Shown here: piece by piece, positions 7,770 through 18,290 of the stretch
Layout of the letters: the number at the start of each line of letters is the position of its first letter
Numbering within the stretch: the stretch's first letter is position 1
Made by a program: the position numbers and the translations under genes
Notes under the pieces: model-generated
Seen by the model: only the letters and a program-made list of their open reading frames with translations
The model's database searches: none
Told to the model about the DNA's origin: nothing
Origin: Lysobacterales bacterium
GTDB taxonomy: Bacteria; Pseudomonadota; Gammaproteobacteria; Xanthomonadales; S139-57
DNA length: 18,290 nucleotides
Assembly (NCBI GenBank): GCA_026993285.1
Contig: JALWTZ010000270.1
Coordinates: 1-18,290 of the forward strand
Reading direction: 5' to 3'

Positions 7770-8009
7770 ATGCCTTTGACCCACCACCCGCTGGTTGCCG
7801 AATTTCCTGAACACAAGGATCGCATTCATCAACTGAAGATGAATGACCGCCATTTCCATCGACTGATGGAGGCGTATGAAGCCCTGGACAAGGAAATCTT
7901 TCGTCACGAAGACGGTGAACAGCCCATGGAGGATGCCGCGCTGGAAGCCCTGAAGAAAAAACGCCTGGCATTGAAAGACGAGCTGTACCAGATCATTCAG
8001 AAAAACTGA
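7770..8009 (+). CDS. Small YdcH/DUF465-like protein between carA and carB
   Basis: This 79-residue acidic and basic coiled protein begins THHPLVAEFPEHKDRIHQLK and continues NDRHFHRLMEAYEALDKEIFR, then EALKKKRLALKDELYQIIQ. The pattern H-PL-EFPE-...-I-LK-D-F-----Y--LD-EI-R, followed by a helical KKKRL-LKDE-Y-I tail, is the signature of the YdcH (DUF465) family of about 75 residues; the molecular function of that family is not known to me. The start is supported by AGGAG (7757-7761), which lies inside the end of carA, 8 bases before the ATG. The gene sits 4 bases after carA and 4 bases before carB, so it must be transcribed with both. A second in-frame reading from 7569 just overlaps carA and has no support. 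Confidence 0.85.
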   Translation: MPLTHHPLVAEFPEHKDRIHQLKMNDRHFHRLMEAYEALDKEIFRHEDGEQPMEDAALEALKKKRLALKDELYQIIQKN

Positions 8010-8013
8010 GCCC

Positions 8014-11234
<3,221 letters not shown>

Positions 11235-11238
<4 letters not shown>

Positions 11239-11714
11239 GCCAACGCACGCCCCTGACCGCTACCGGCGCCGAGCGCCTGCGCAAGGAACTGGAACAACTG
11301 AAATCCGTGGAACGCCCTCGGGTGATCAACGCCATTGCCGAAGCCCGCGCCCACGGCGACCTGAAGGAAAATGCCGAATACCACGCGGCACGGGAAGAAC
11401 AGGGCTTTATCGAAGGGCGCATCCGCGAACTGGAAGGCGCCCTGTCCAACTCGCAGATCATCGACATCAGCAAGCTCAACCCCGGTAAAAAAATCGTTTT
11501 CGGGGCCACGGTGGAGCTTTATGACATCGACGCCGAGGAAGAAATCACCTACCAGATCGTCGGTGATCTGGAAGCCGACATCAGCGCCAACCGCATTTCC
11601 ATCCTCTCTCCCATCGCCCGTGCCCTGATCGGCAAGGAAGAAGGGGACGAAATCGAATTCCAGGCGCCCAACGGCACCCGCAACTACGAGATCCTTTCCG
11701 TCCGCTACGAATAA
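11235..11714 (+). CDS. greA: Transcript cleavage factor GreA
   Basis: This 159-residue protein (E. coli GreA 158) has the N-terminal coiled-coil finger and a C-terminal FKBP-like domain. GreA enters the secondary channel of RNA polymerase and stimulates cleavage of backtracked transcripts. The acidic finger tip is intact: AHGDLKENAEYHAAREEQG with Asp42 and Glu45, the counterparts of E. coli D41 and E44 that hold the catalytic Mg. The C-terminal part shows the usual PIARALIGKEEGDEIEFQAP. Its ATG overlaps the carB stop by 4 bases and has GAGGA about 9 bases upstream, so it is the last gene of the car operon. It ends 7 bases from the convergent DUF4126 gene, with no terminator between them. Confidence 0.97.
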
Positions 11715-11721
11715 ATAGCGC

Positions 11722-12372
11722 TCAGTCGCCTTCCCCTTGCGGAGGTGTCACCCCCTGCCCGGCCGGTGCCGGCGGGGGCTGGCCGCCAAACAGCCGGCCA
11801 ATACCGCGAAAAACGGCCTTGATTCCGCGCCAGAGCTTGGGCAACAGCCAGACCATCAGGGCCACGCTGACAACCACAACCGCCACAACCACCCACGGAT
11901 GGGCAAAGATGGCCCAGACCGTGCCCACGGCCACCGCATCCTCGGTGACCGAAGCTGTCCAGTTGCTCAAAGGTTCCGGTGAAGTGTTGATCAGCGCCCG
12001 GCCACCGGCCTTGGTCAGATGCGTACCGGCCGCCAGCGTGCCACCCAGGGCCATGGCCACCGCCTGCCACTCCGGCCCCATGCTCTCTACCGCGCCACCG
12101 GCCAGCATGGCGCCGGCAGGCACGCGGATAAAAGTATGCACGCTGTCCCACAGGCTGTCGAACAGCGGAATCTTGTCGGCAAAAAACTCGGCCAGGTACA
12201 TGAAGCCGGTGGCCGCCAGCATCCAGCTGCCTTCCAGCCATTCCAGCTCCGTCGGTAAATCCACATACCCCAGCCGGCCCATCACCCCCAGGCCAAAGGC
12301 CACCGCGTAGGCATTAATACCACTGGCCCAGGAACTGCCCAGCGCCAGTGCCAACATTTGCAATTTATCCAT
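11722..12372 (-). CDS. DUF4126 family integral membrane protein
   Basis: This 216-residue membrane protein has the recognisable DUF4126 start (ALALGSSWASGINAYAVAFG) followed by the FMYLAEFFADKIPLFDSLWD segment typical of that family. About five hydrophobic stretches can be seen: residues 3-32, 48-64, 84-98, 103-118 and a long one at about 150-176 (WVVVAVVVVSVALMVWLL). After these comes a basic amphipathic part (KLWRGIKAVFRGIGRLFG) and a Pro/Gly-rich cytosolic tail. No enzymatic motif is seen, and I know of no established function for the family. A modest GGGG (12381-12384) lies 8 bases before the ATG. The gene is convergent with greA (7-base gap) and divergent from the RpfE-like gene. Confidence 0.85.
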   Translation of the reverse strand: MDKLQMLALALGSSWASGINAYAVAFGLGVMGRLGYVDLPTELEWLEGSWMLAATGFMYLAEFFADKIPLFDSLWDSVHTFIRVPAGAMLAGGAVESMGPEWQAVAMALGGTLAAGTHLTKAGGRALINTSPEPLSNWTASVTEDAVAVGTVWAIFAHPWVVVAVVVVSVALMVWLLPKLWRGIKAVFRGIGRLFGGQPPPAPAGQGVTPPQGEGD

Positions 12373-12476
12373 CCATCATGCCCCAAGCCTTCGGTCAGCG
12401 AACAAGGTATGTCTTTTACCGTCACTCATCAAGCACTTGGCTATAATAATCCAATCCTTTCCATACTGGATCTCCC
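12373..12476 (+). promoter_or_regulatory. Divergent promoter region with perfect TATAAT box
   Basis: On the plus strand a perfect TATAAT (12442-12447) lies 29 bases before the ATG at 12477, giving a short leader of about 23 bases. The -35 region is poor: nothing close to TTGACA lies at 16-18 bases. On the minus strand TTGATG (12432-12427) and TACCTT (12409-12404) are spaced by 17 bases and could serve the DUF4126 gene. Both assignments rest on sequence match only. Confidence 0.45.
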
Positions 12477-13226
12477 ATGCAGCATGTGTTCGTTCCTGCC
12501 CGCCCACCGGGCTGGGAAGCCCCGCAACCCGCACCGGCCTGGCAACGCTGGCTGATGGGGGACAGCCGCTGGCATCTGCCACAGGATCATCCGGCCATAC
12601 ACCAGCCAGAACACTGGCTGCTTGCCCATCCAGCCCATTTTGAGGCCGATCTGAACTGCCTGCGGCTCAATGCCATCCAGCAAGCACCGCTGGATAAAGC
12701 CACGCGGACAGCCCTGCAATCGCTGTTGCTTGCAGAGCTGGCCGACGAAATCCAGACCATCGAAACCCGTGAATCCATCCTGCTGTTACGCCTGACCCGC
12801 CCGGACAACACTGCCTATTTCCCATTGGGCGAGGTCTTGGGCGAGGATCTGTCGCAATGCATGCCCCAGGGTCCACAAGCCCTGCAACGGGCACAACAGA
12901 TCAACGCCCTGCAAATGGCCTGCCATGGCAAGGGGCTGACCGCTCAGGGTATCACCGGCCTCTGGTTTTCCCGCCCGACCCCGATACCGCCCGAACTGCC
13001 CCGGCCCACCCGTATCCTGGGCCATGGCCCGGCCCGTGCCTGGGCCGATGCCCTGCAATGTTCCTGGCAAGAGCGCGGCCCGATGGCGAACAATGACTGG
13101 CTCTGGCAAGAACACCTGCCCGGAAACTGGCCGGCAGCCAGCCGGCTGGCCCGCTGGCTGGGGCGCAGTGTGCATGTACATGCCGGTTTGCATCATTACT
13201 GGCCGCACCGGTTGCGCCGACCATGA
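12477..13226 (+). CDS. RpfE/COG4255-like regulatory or 'phosphoglycerate mutase'-annotated family protein
   Basis: This 249-residue soluble protein has no membrane segment. Two blocks match what I remember of the RpfE/COG4255 family: WLLAHPAHFEADLNCLRL (47-64), where relatives have a similar '..ADPVHL..D...L.L', and INALQMACHGKGLTAQGITG at 142-161, followed by LWFSRPTPIP, where relatives have '(N)E.QM.LH.HPVN..R...G...INSLW.WG.G'. In Xanthomonas, rpfE lies in the rpf region near recJ and greA, and greA is also close here, which supports the call. The biochemical role is unknown; the 'phosphoglycerate mutase' name seen in databases is not supported by any catalytic RHG motif in this sequence. 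It is the first gene of a likely operon and overlaps the EamA transporter gene by 4 bases (ATGA). Confidence 0.6.
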   Translation: MQHVFVPARPPGWEAPQPAPAWQRWLMGDSRWHLPQDHPAIHQPEHWLLAHPAHFEADLNCLRLNAIQQAPLDKATRTALQSLLLAELADEIQTIETRESILLLRLTRPDNTAYFPLGEVLGEDLSQCMPQGPQALQRAQQINALQMACHGKGLTAQGITGLWFSRPTPIPPELPRPTRILGHGPARAWADALQCSWQERGPMANNDWLWQEHLPGNWPAASRLARWLGRSVHVHAGLHHYWPHRLRRP

Positions 13227-14122
13227 TCATGGGGCTGGGAGAATTCTTTTCCATCGCCTGTGCGGTGGTCTGGGCCGTCGCCGTGGTGCTGTTCCGCCGC
13301 AACAGCCATCAACTGGGGCCTTTCGAAACCAATCTGGTGAAAAACGGGCTGGCCTTTGTGCTCCTGCTGGGCACCATCCCCTTCACCAGCGGCCTGCACT
13401 GGCCCGAGCTGAGCCGTGAGCAGGTCTGGCTCAGCCTGATCTCGGGCGCCATCGGCATCGCGGTGGCCGATGTGCTTTATCTCTACACCCTGCGCCAGAT
13501 CGGCGCCAGCCGTACGGCCATCATCGCCAGCCTGTACAGCCCCTTTGTCGTGGCAGGTTCTTTCCTTTTTCTGGGAGAACGATTGAATGCCTGGCAGATG
13601 GCCGGTTTCGTACTGGTCCTTTGCGGCATTCTGCTGGCTACCTGGCACAAGCCGCAAACGCGCACCGATCGCAAGCACTATCTGCTGGGCGTGGCCGCCG
13701 GTGCCAGCTCCATCCTGATGATGGCCGCGGCGGTCATCATGCTCAAACGCACCCTGGAAGAAGCGGATTTTTTCTGGGTGGTCACCCTGCGCCTGGCCGG
13801 CGCCCTGATGCTGACCGCCCTGCCGTTATGCTATCTGCCTTTTCTGCGCAGGGTCTGGCGCAATCTGCGCCAGTTTCGCCAATGGAAGTCCCTGCTGCTG
13901 GCCAGCTTTCTCGGCACCTACCTGGCCATGGTGCTGTGGCTGGCCGGCTATCGCTATACCAGCGCCTCCGTGGCCGCCATTCTCAATGAAACCGCCTCCA
14001 TTTTTATCGTGCTGCTGGCCTGGCTCTTCCTGCGTGAACCATTGACCCCGGCCAAGGGTTTCGGTGTTATCATCACCACCACCGGCGTGGCGCTGCTCAT
14101 TGCCCTGGGCGGGCCGTCCTGA
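13223..14122 (+). CDS. EamA-family (DMT superfamily) transporter
   Basis: This 299-residue, strongly hydrophobic protein has about ten predicted membrane helices in two repeated halves, as expected for drug/metabolite transporters of the EamA type. The first half ends each helix pair in the usual way: ISGAIGIAVADVLYLYTLRQIGASRTAIIASLYSPFVVAGSFLFLGERLN, with the conserved 'P...V....FLGE' of EamA. The second half repeats it as YTSASVAAILNETASIFIVLLAWLFLREPLT followed by GVIITTTGVALLI. The substrate cannot be inferred. The start overlaps the upstream stop (ATGA), so the RpfE-like protein and the transporter are translationally coupled. The EF-hand gene follows after 37 bases. Confidence 0.9.
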   Translation: MIMGLGEFFSIACAVVWAVAVVLFRRNSHQLGPFETNLVKNGLAFVLLLGTIPFTSGLHWPELSREQVWLSLISGAIGIAVADVLYLYTLRQIGASRTAIIASLYSPFVVAGSFLFLGERLNAWQMAGFVLVLCGILLATWHKPQTRTDRKHYLLGVAAGASSILMMAAAVIMLKRTLEEADFFWVVTLRLAGALMLTALPLCYLPFLRRVWRNLRQFRQWKSLLLASFLGTYLAMVLWLAGYRYTSASVAAILNETASIFIVLLAWLFLREPLTPAKGFGVIITTTGVALLIALGGPS

Positions 14123-14159
14123 AGCCATCGTTATTCAAACAAGGGGACCAGGGGCTGAC

Positions 14160-14402
14160 ATGACACACACACTGACCGAAGAAACCGTGGAACAGATTCG
14201 CGGCCATTTCAACGACTTCGATACCGACCAAAACGGGTTTATTGACCTGGAAGAGTTTGAAAAGCTGCTGCACATTCTGGCCCCCGATGCCGATGAAGAA
14301 GAAGTACAGCGCGGTTTCGAAACCATCGACACCAACCATGACGGGCATATTGATTTCAATGAGTTCATCACGTGGTGGCGGTTAAACTGGTTTGTTTTTT
14401 GA
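14160..14402 (+). CDS. Small two-EF-hand calcium-binding protein
   Basis: This 80-residue acidic protein consists of little more than two EF-hands. Loop 1 is DTDQNGFIDLEE (residues 21-32), with D, D, N, D and E at positions 1, 3, 5, 9 and 12. Loop 2 is DTNHDGHIDFNE (57-68), with D, N, D, D and E. Both have Gly at position 6, and each is flanked by helices (VEQIRGHFNDF, EFEKLLHIL, EEVQRGFETI, FITWWRLN). No signal peptide is present, so it should be cytoplasmic. The ATG at 14160 has AGGGG (14150-14154) at 5 bases. The frame extends 32 codons further into the eamA end without support. The stop codon lies exactly where the downstream repeat island begins, so the last residues (NWFVF) may come from the repeat edge. 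Confidence 0.9.
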   Translation: MTHTLTEETVEQIRGHFNDFDTDQNGFIDLEEFEKLLHILAPDADEEEVQRGFETIDTNHDGHIDFNEFITWWRLNWFVF

Positions 14403-14662
14403 GCGGCTTTTTGGGCGGCTTGTTTTCCGTATCTCTGCGTTGCACGGGCTGCCTCACTCGGTCACGTACTTTTTTGTACGCTCCCTCGCGATCCAGCCCG
14501 CGCGCCTTGATCTACGAAAAACCGCTCGCCCAAAATTTTAGATGGCTTGTTATCCGTATCTCTGCATTGTACGGGCTACCTCACTTGGTCACGTACTTTT
14601 TTGTACGCTCCCTCGCGATCCAGCCCGCGCGCCTTGATCTACGAAAAACCACTCGCCCAAAA
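14401..14662. repeat. Two direct copies of a ~119-base repeat, period 127
   Basis: Copy 1 (14417-14535) and copy 2 (14544-14662) align without gaps and differ at 6 of 119 positions, five of them transitions. Each copy contains CGTAC-TTTTTT-GTACG (an inverted repeat around a T6 loop; 14465-14480 in copy 1) and a CGCGATCCAGCCCGCGCG stretch. The left flank of copy 1 (GAGCGGCTTTTT, 14401-14412) is inversely repeated at its right end (AAAAACCGCTC, 14517-14527), suggesting an element of about 127 bases with inverted ends. No coding sequence is supported. It resembles a dispersed, non-autonomous repeat; whether it occurs elsewhere in the genome cannot be seen. Confidence 0.9.
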
Positions 14663-14686
14663 CCACTGCTTGTAACTGACCGTCGT

Positions 14687-14718
14687 AGGGTGGAACAGGC
14701 TTAGCCGTATTCCACCAT
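14687..14718. repeat. Palindromic hairpin (GGTGGAA/TTCCACC)
   Basis: Perfect 7-base arms, GGTGGAA (14689-14695) and TTCCACC (14710-14716), enclose a nested GGC-TTA-GCC stem (14698-14706). The outer bases TA extend the match with one mismatch. There is no T-run, so it is not a classic terminator. It looks like a REP-type palindrome. Confidence 0.75.
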
Positions 14719-14723
14719 AGTGC

Positions 14724-14785
14724 ATGGAGTCACCCCAATCCCGGTGCAATACGCTGCGCTATTGCACCCTGCGGCACTCCACATG
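14724..14785. repeat. Nested palindrome (GGTGCAATA/TATTGCACC inside CATGGAGT/ACTCCaCATG)
   Basis: The inner hairpin has perfect 9-base arms (14743-14751 and 14760-14768) with a CGCTGCGC loop. It is enclosed by a second imperfect pair, CATGGAGT (14724-14731) and ACTCCACATG (14776-14785, one bulged A). No T-run follows. It lies between the 127-base repeats and ygiQ and is probably another REP-like element. The remaining sequence to 14892 shows only a weak GATAAT (14862-14867) that could be a -10 box for ygiQ. Confidence 0.75.
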
Positions 14786-14892
14786 GTCAGATCTACCCGC
14801 ATCGCTGGCTCGGATTCTACGCCTCCCCAAGAACCGACTGTTATGCGGCACGCAATTACGGGATAATGGCCGATTACCCGTGAGGATGAACC

Positions 14893-17016
<2,124 letters not shown>

Positions 17017-17033
17017 ACTCGGCCATTCACCAC

Positions 17034-17061
17034 AAAAAACCCCGGCCGAGCCGGGGTTTTT
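17034..17061. terminator. Bidirectional rho-independent terminator
   Basis: A perfect 7-bp GC stem, CCCCGGC (17040-17046) and GCCGGGG (17050-17056) with a CGA loop, is followed by T5 on the plus strand (17057-17061) and preceded by A6 (17034-17039), which is a T6 tract on the minus strand. It lies between the convergent ends of ygiQ and the chemoreceptor gene and can serve both. Confidence 0.93.
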
Positions 17062-17082
17062 ACAGTATGCCACTGTTGGAAC

Positions 17083-18290
17083 TCAGGCCTGATTCGATTC
17101 CGATTTCTCCTTGATCAGATCATCCAGGATACCAATCAGGTTCTGGCTGTAGTCCTCTACATGGAAGATGGCCTTGCGTACTGCTTCTCTACCATGCGCA
17201 AGATTCAGCCACTCCGGTTCCCGCAATGCCTCGATCAGCTGATAGGCCCCCGCGTGTACCTCCTTGTGCGGTTCGTTGATACGGGAGAAGGACGGCATGG
17301 GTTTCAGATCATCCAGATAGCCGGTCAGGATGCGTTGACCAAAGCTGCAGTGCTCGTGATCCACGGCAATCATCTTGGCCTCGGTGGAATCCGGCCCGGT
17401 TTCGATGGCGCGGTGGGCCCGCTGCACATAAAGGATGTGATCGATCTTGGCCAAAGTCAGATCACTGAGTACCCGGCTGTGATTGACCCGCTGCTTGCTC
17501 TGGTTGGCACTTTGCGCAAAAGCGCCGAAGGAAGTGGCAAATCGCTTGAGCACCTGTACCGATTCCTGGGCATCCTGATCCGCCTTTTCCGAAGCATCGG
17601 CCACCTGCCGGGTTACCTGCAGCAACTGGTTGACATTCTCGCCAATCTGCTCGGTCTGCTGCTTGGTATTTTCCGCCAGGCTGCGTACCTCGTCAGCCAC
17701 CACGGCAAAACCGCGGCCATGCTCACCTGCCCGGGCCGCCTCAATGGCCGCGTTCAGTGCAAGCATATTGGTCTGGTCGGCAATGCCGGTAATCACTTCG
17801 GCCATATTGGCAATAGTCTGCGAGCTTTGCTCCAGTTCCAGTGCCTGTTCCTTGACATGGGAGATCACGGCCGATAACGATTGCACCCGCTGGTCCACGC
17901 CCTGCACCGCTTCCTGGTTTTTCAGTGCTTCACCTGCCATTTCCGATGAGATCTGGTCCACTTCGCCCATTTCGGTGGAGATGAATTTCAAATTATCTTG
18001 CAGTCCCCGCAGACTGCCCAGGAGGTTCTCGGTTTTTTTCACCCCCATTTCTGCAAACAGCTTGTCCTTGTGCTGCTGGAGAATATTGGAATGGAAAGCA
18101 TCGGTGGCATGAAACAACTCATCCATGCCCGAGCGGAACATACCTTTCAGCCCTGCTGGCAAGGGCTTGCGCCACATCACCCCGGTTCGGGACATGTTCA
18201 TGGAACGCAAGGCCTCGCGCATAAAGGCCTCGAACTGATCCAAAGCATCATTCAAAGCCCAGCCATGTGCGGCCAGCGGAGATTTATTGT
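17083..18290 (-). CDS. Cytoplasmic methyl-accepting chemotaxis protein with C-terminal CZB domain (5' end beyond the window edge)
   Basis: The signalling hairpin tip is unmistakable: IADQTNMLALNAAIEAARAGEHGRG, then FAVVADEVRSLAENT, the part that contacts CheA and CheW. It is followed by a CZB zinc-binding domain with DHILYVQRAHRA, then VDHEHCSFGQRI (the HxxC motif) and EPHKEVHAGA, giving the expected three His and one Cys. No membrane helix is seen, so it should be a soluble receptor; CZB domains in chemoreceptors and diguanylate cyclases sense zinc or oxidants such as hypochlorite. The first possible start inside the window is a TTG at 18255 (390 residues), but the frame stays open to the edge (KSPLAAHGWAL before it), and no Shine-Dalgarno precedes the TTG. 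The true start is therefore probably outside. Any N-terminal sensory domain cannot be assessed. Confidence 0.9.
   Translation of the reverse strand, partial: NKSPLAAHGWALNDALDQFEAFMREALRSMNMSRTGVMWRKPLPAGLKGMFRSGMDELFHATDAFHSNILQQHKDKLFAEMGVKKTENLLGSLRGLQDNLKFISTEMGEVDQISSEMAGEALKNQEAVQGVDQRVQSLSAVISHVKEQALELEQSSQTIANMAEVITGIADQTNMLALNAAIEAARAGEHGRGFAVVADEVRSLAENTKQQTEQIGENVNQLLQVTRQVADASEKADQDAQESVQVLKRFATSFGAFAQSANQSKQRVNHSRVLSDLTLAKIDHILYVQRAHRAIETGPDSTEAKMIAVDHEHCSFGQRILTGYLDDLKPMPSFSRINEPHKEVHAGAYQLIEALREPEWLNLAHGREAVRKAIFHVEDYSQNLIGILDDLIKEKSESNQA

Noticed and set aside
11751..11778. GC-rich inverted repeat (CCCCC...GGGGG) just after greA as a terminator
   Set aside because: No T-run follows on the plus strand, and it codes for the Pro/Gly tail of the DUF4126 protein.
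12477..13226. Phosphoglycerate mutase activity for the RpfE-like protein
   Set aside because: No RHG-type catalytic motif or metal-dependent mutase signature is visible; the name would only reflect database labels of the family.
14417..14662. Direct repeats as a CRISPR array
   Set aside because: There are only two copies of about 119 bases separated by 8 bases; CRISPR repeats are shorter and separated by unique spacers, and no cas gene is present.
14372..14704. 110-codon plus-strand open frame running through the repeats
   Set aside because: It translates the same repeat twice, begins inside the EF-hand gene in another frame, and has no ribosome binding site.

Overview
The window looks like a chromosomal segment of a GC-rich gammaproteobacterium. 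The evidence is the order carA - YdcH-like ORF - carB - greA, the pxpB-pxpC-pxpA order (as in E. coli), a YgiQ-type radical SAM protein, a cytoplasmic chemoreceptor with a CZB domain, and GC-rich coding with strong third-position bias. The species cannot be named from this sequence. Every gene is intact except the two cut by the window edges. No tRNA, rRNA, CRISPR array, transposase or phage gene was seen.

Layout. (1) Bases 1-3547, minus strand: a tightly coupled three-gene operon encoding a large lipoprotein of unknown function, a type-1 periplasmic sugar-binding-like protein and a two-pass membrane sensor with a PAS domain. The sensor's output domain lies off the left edge. No transporter genes are visible, so a periplasmic sensing module is more likely than an uptake system. 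(2) 3689-4219, plus: a membrane-anchored SRPBCC protein, divergent from that operon. (3) 4232-6497, minus: pxpB-pxpC-pxpA, the 5-oxoprolinase complex, with two ATGA overlaps. (4) 6635-11714, plus: carA, a small YdcH/DUF465-like gene, carB and greA, packed as one operon for carbamoyl phosphate synthesis plus transcript cleavage. (5) 11722-12372, minus: a DUF4126 membrane protein, convergent with greA. (6) 12477-14402, plus: an RpfE/COG4255-like protein, an EamA-family transporter and an 80-residue EF-hand protein, probably one operon behind a perfect TATAAT box. (7) 14401-14785: a non-coding repeat island with two ~95% identical copies at a 127-bp period, followed by two perfect-arm hairpins. 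(8) 14893-17016, plus: YgiQ-family radical SAM protein, then a bidirectional rho-independent terminator. (9) 17083-18290, minus: a chemoreceptor whose reading frame stays open to the right edge.

Most of the window is ordinary core metabolism and housekeeping. The parts most worth a second look are the lipoprotein/binding-protein/sensor operon, the YdcH-like gene between the two carbamoyl-phosphate synthetase genes, the RpfE-like/transporter/EF-hand operon, and the repeat island next to the EF-hand gene. I saw no clearly new multi-gene defence or mobile system.
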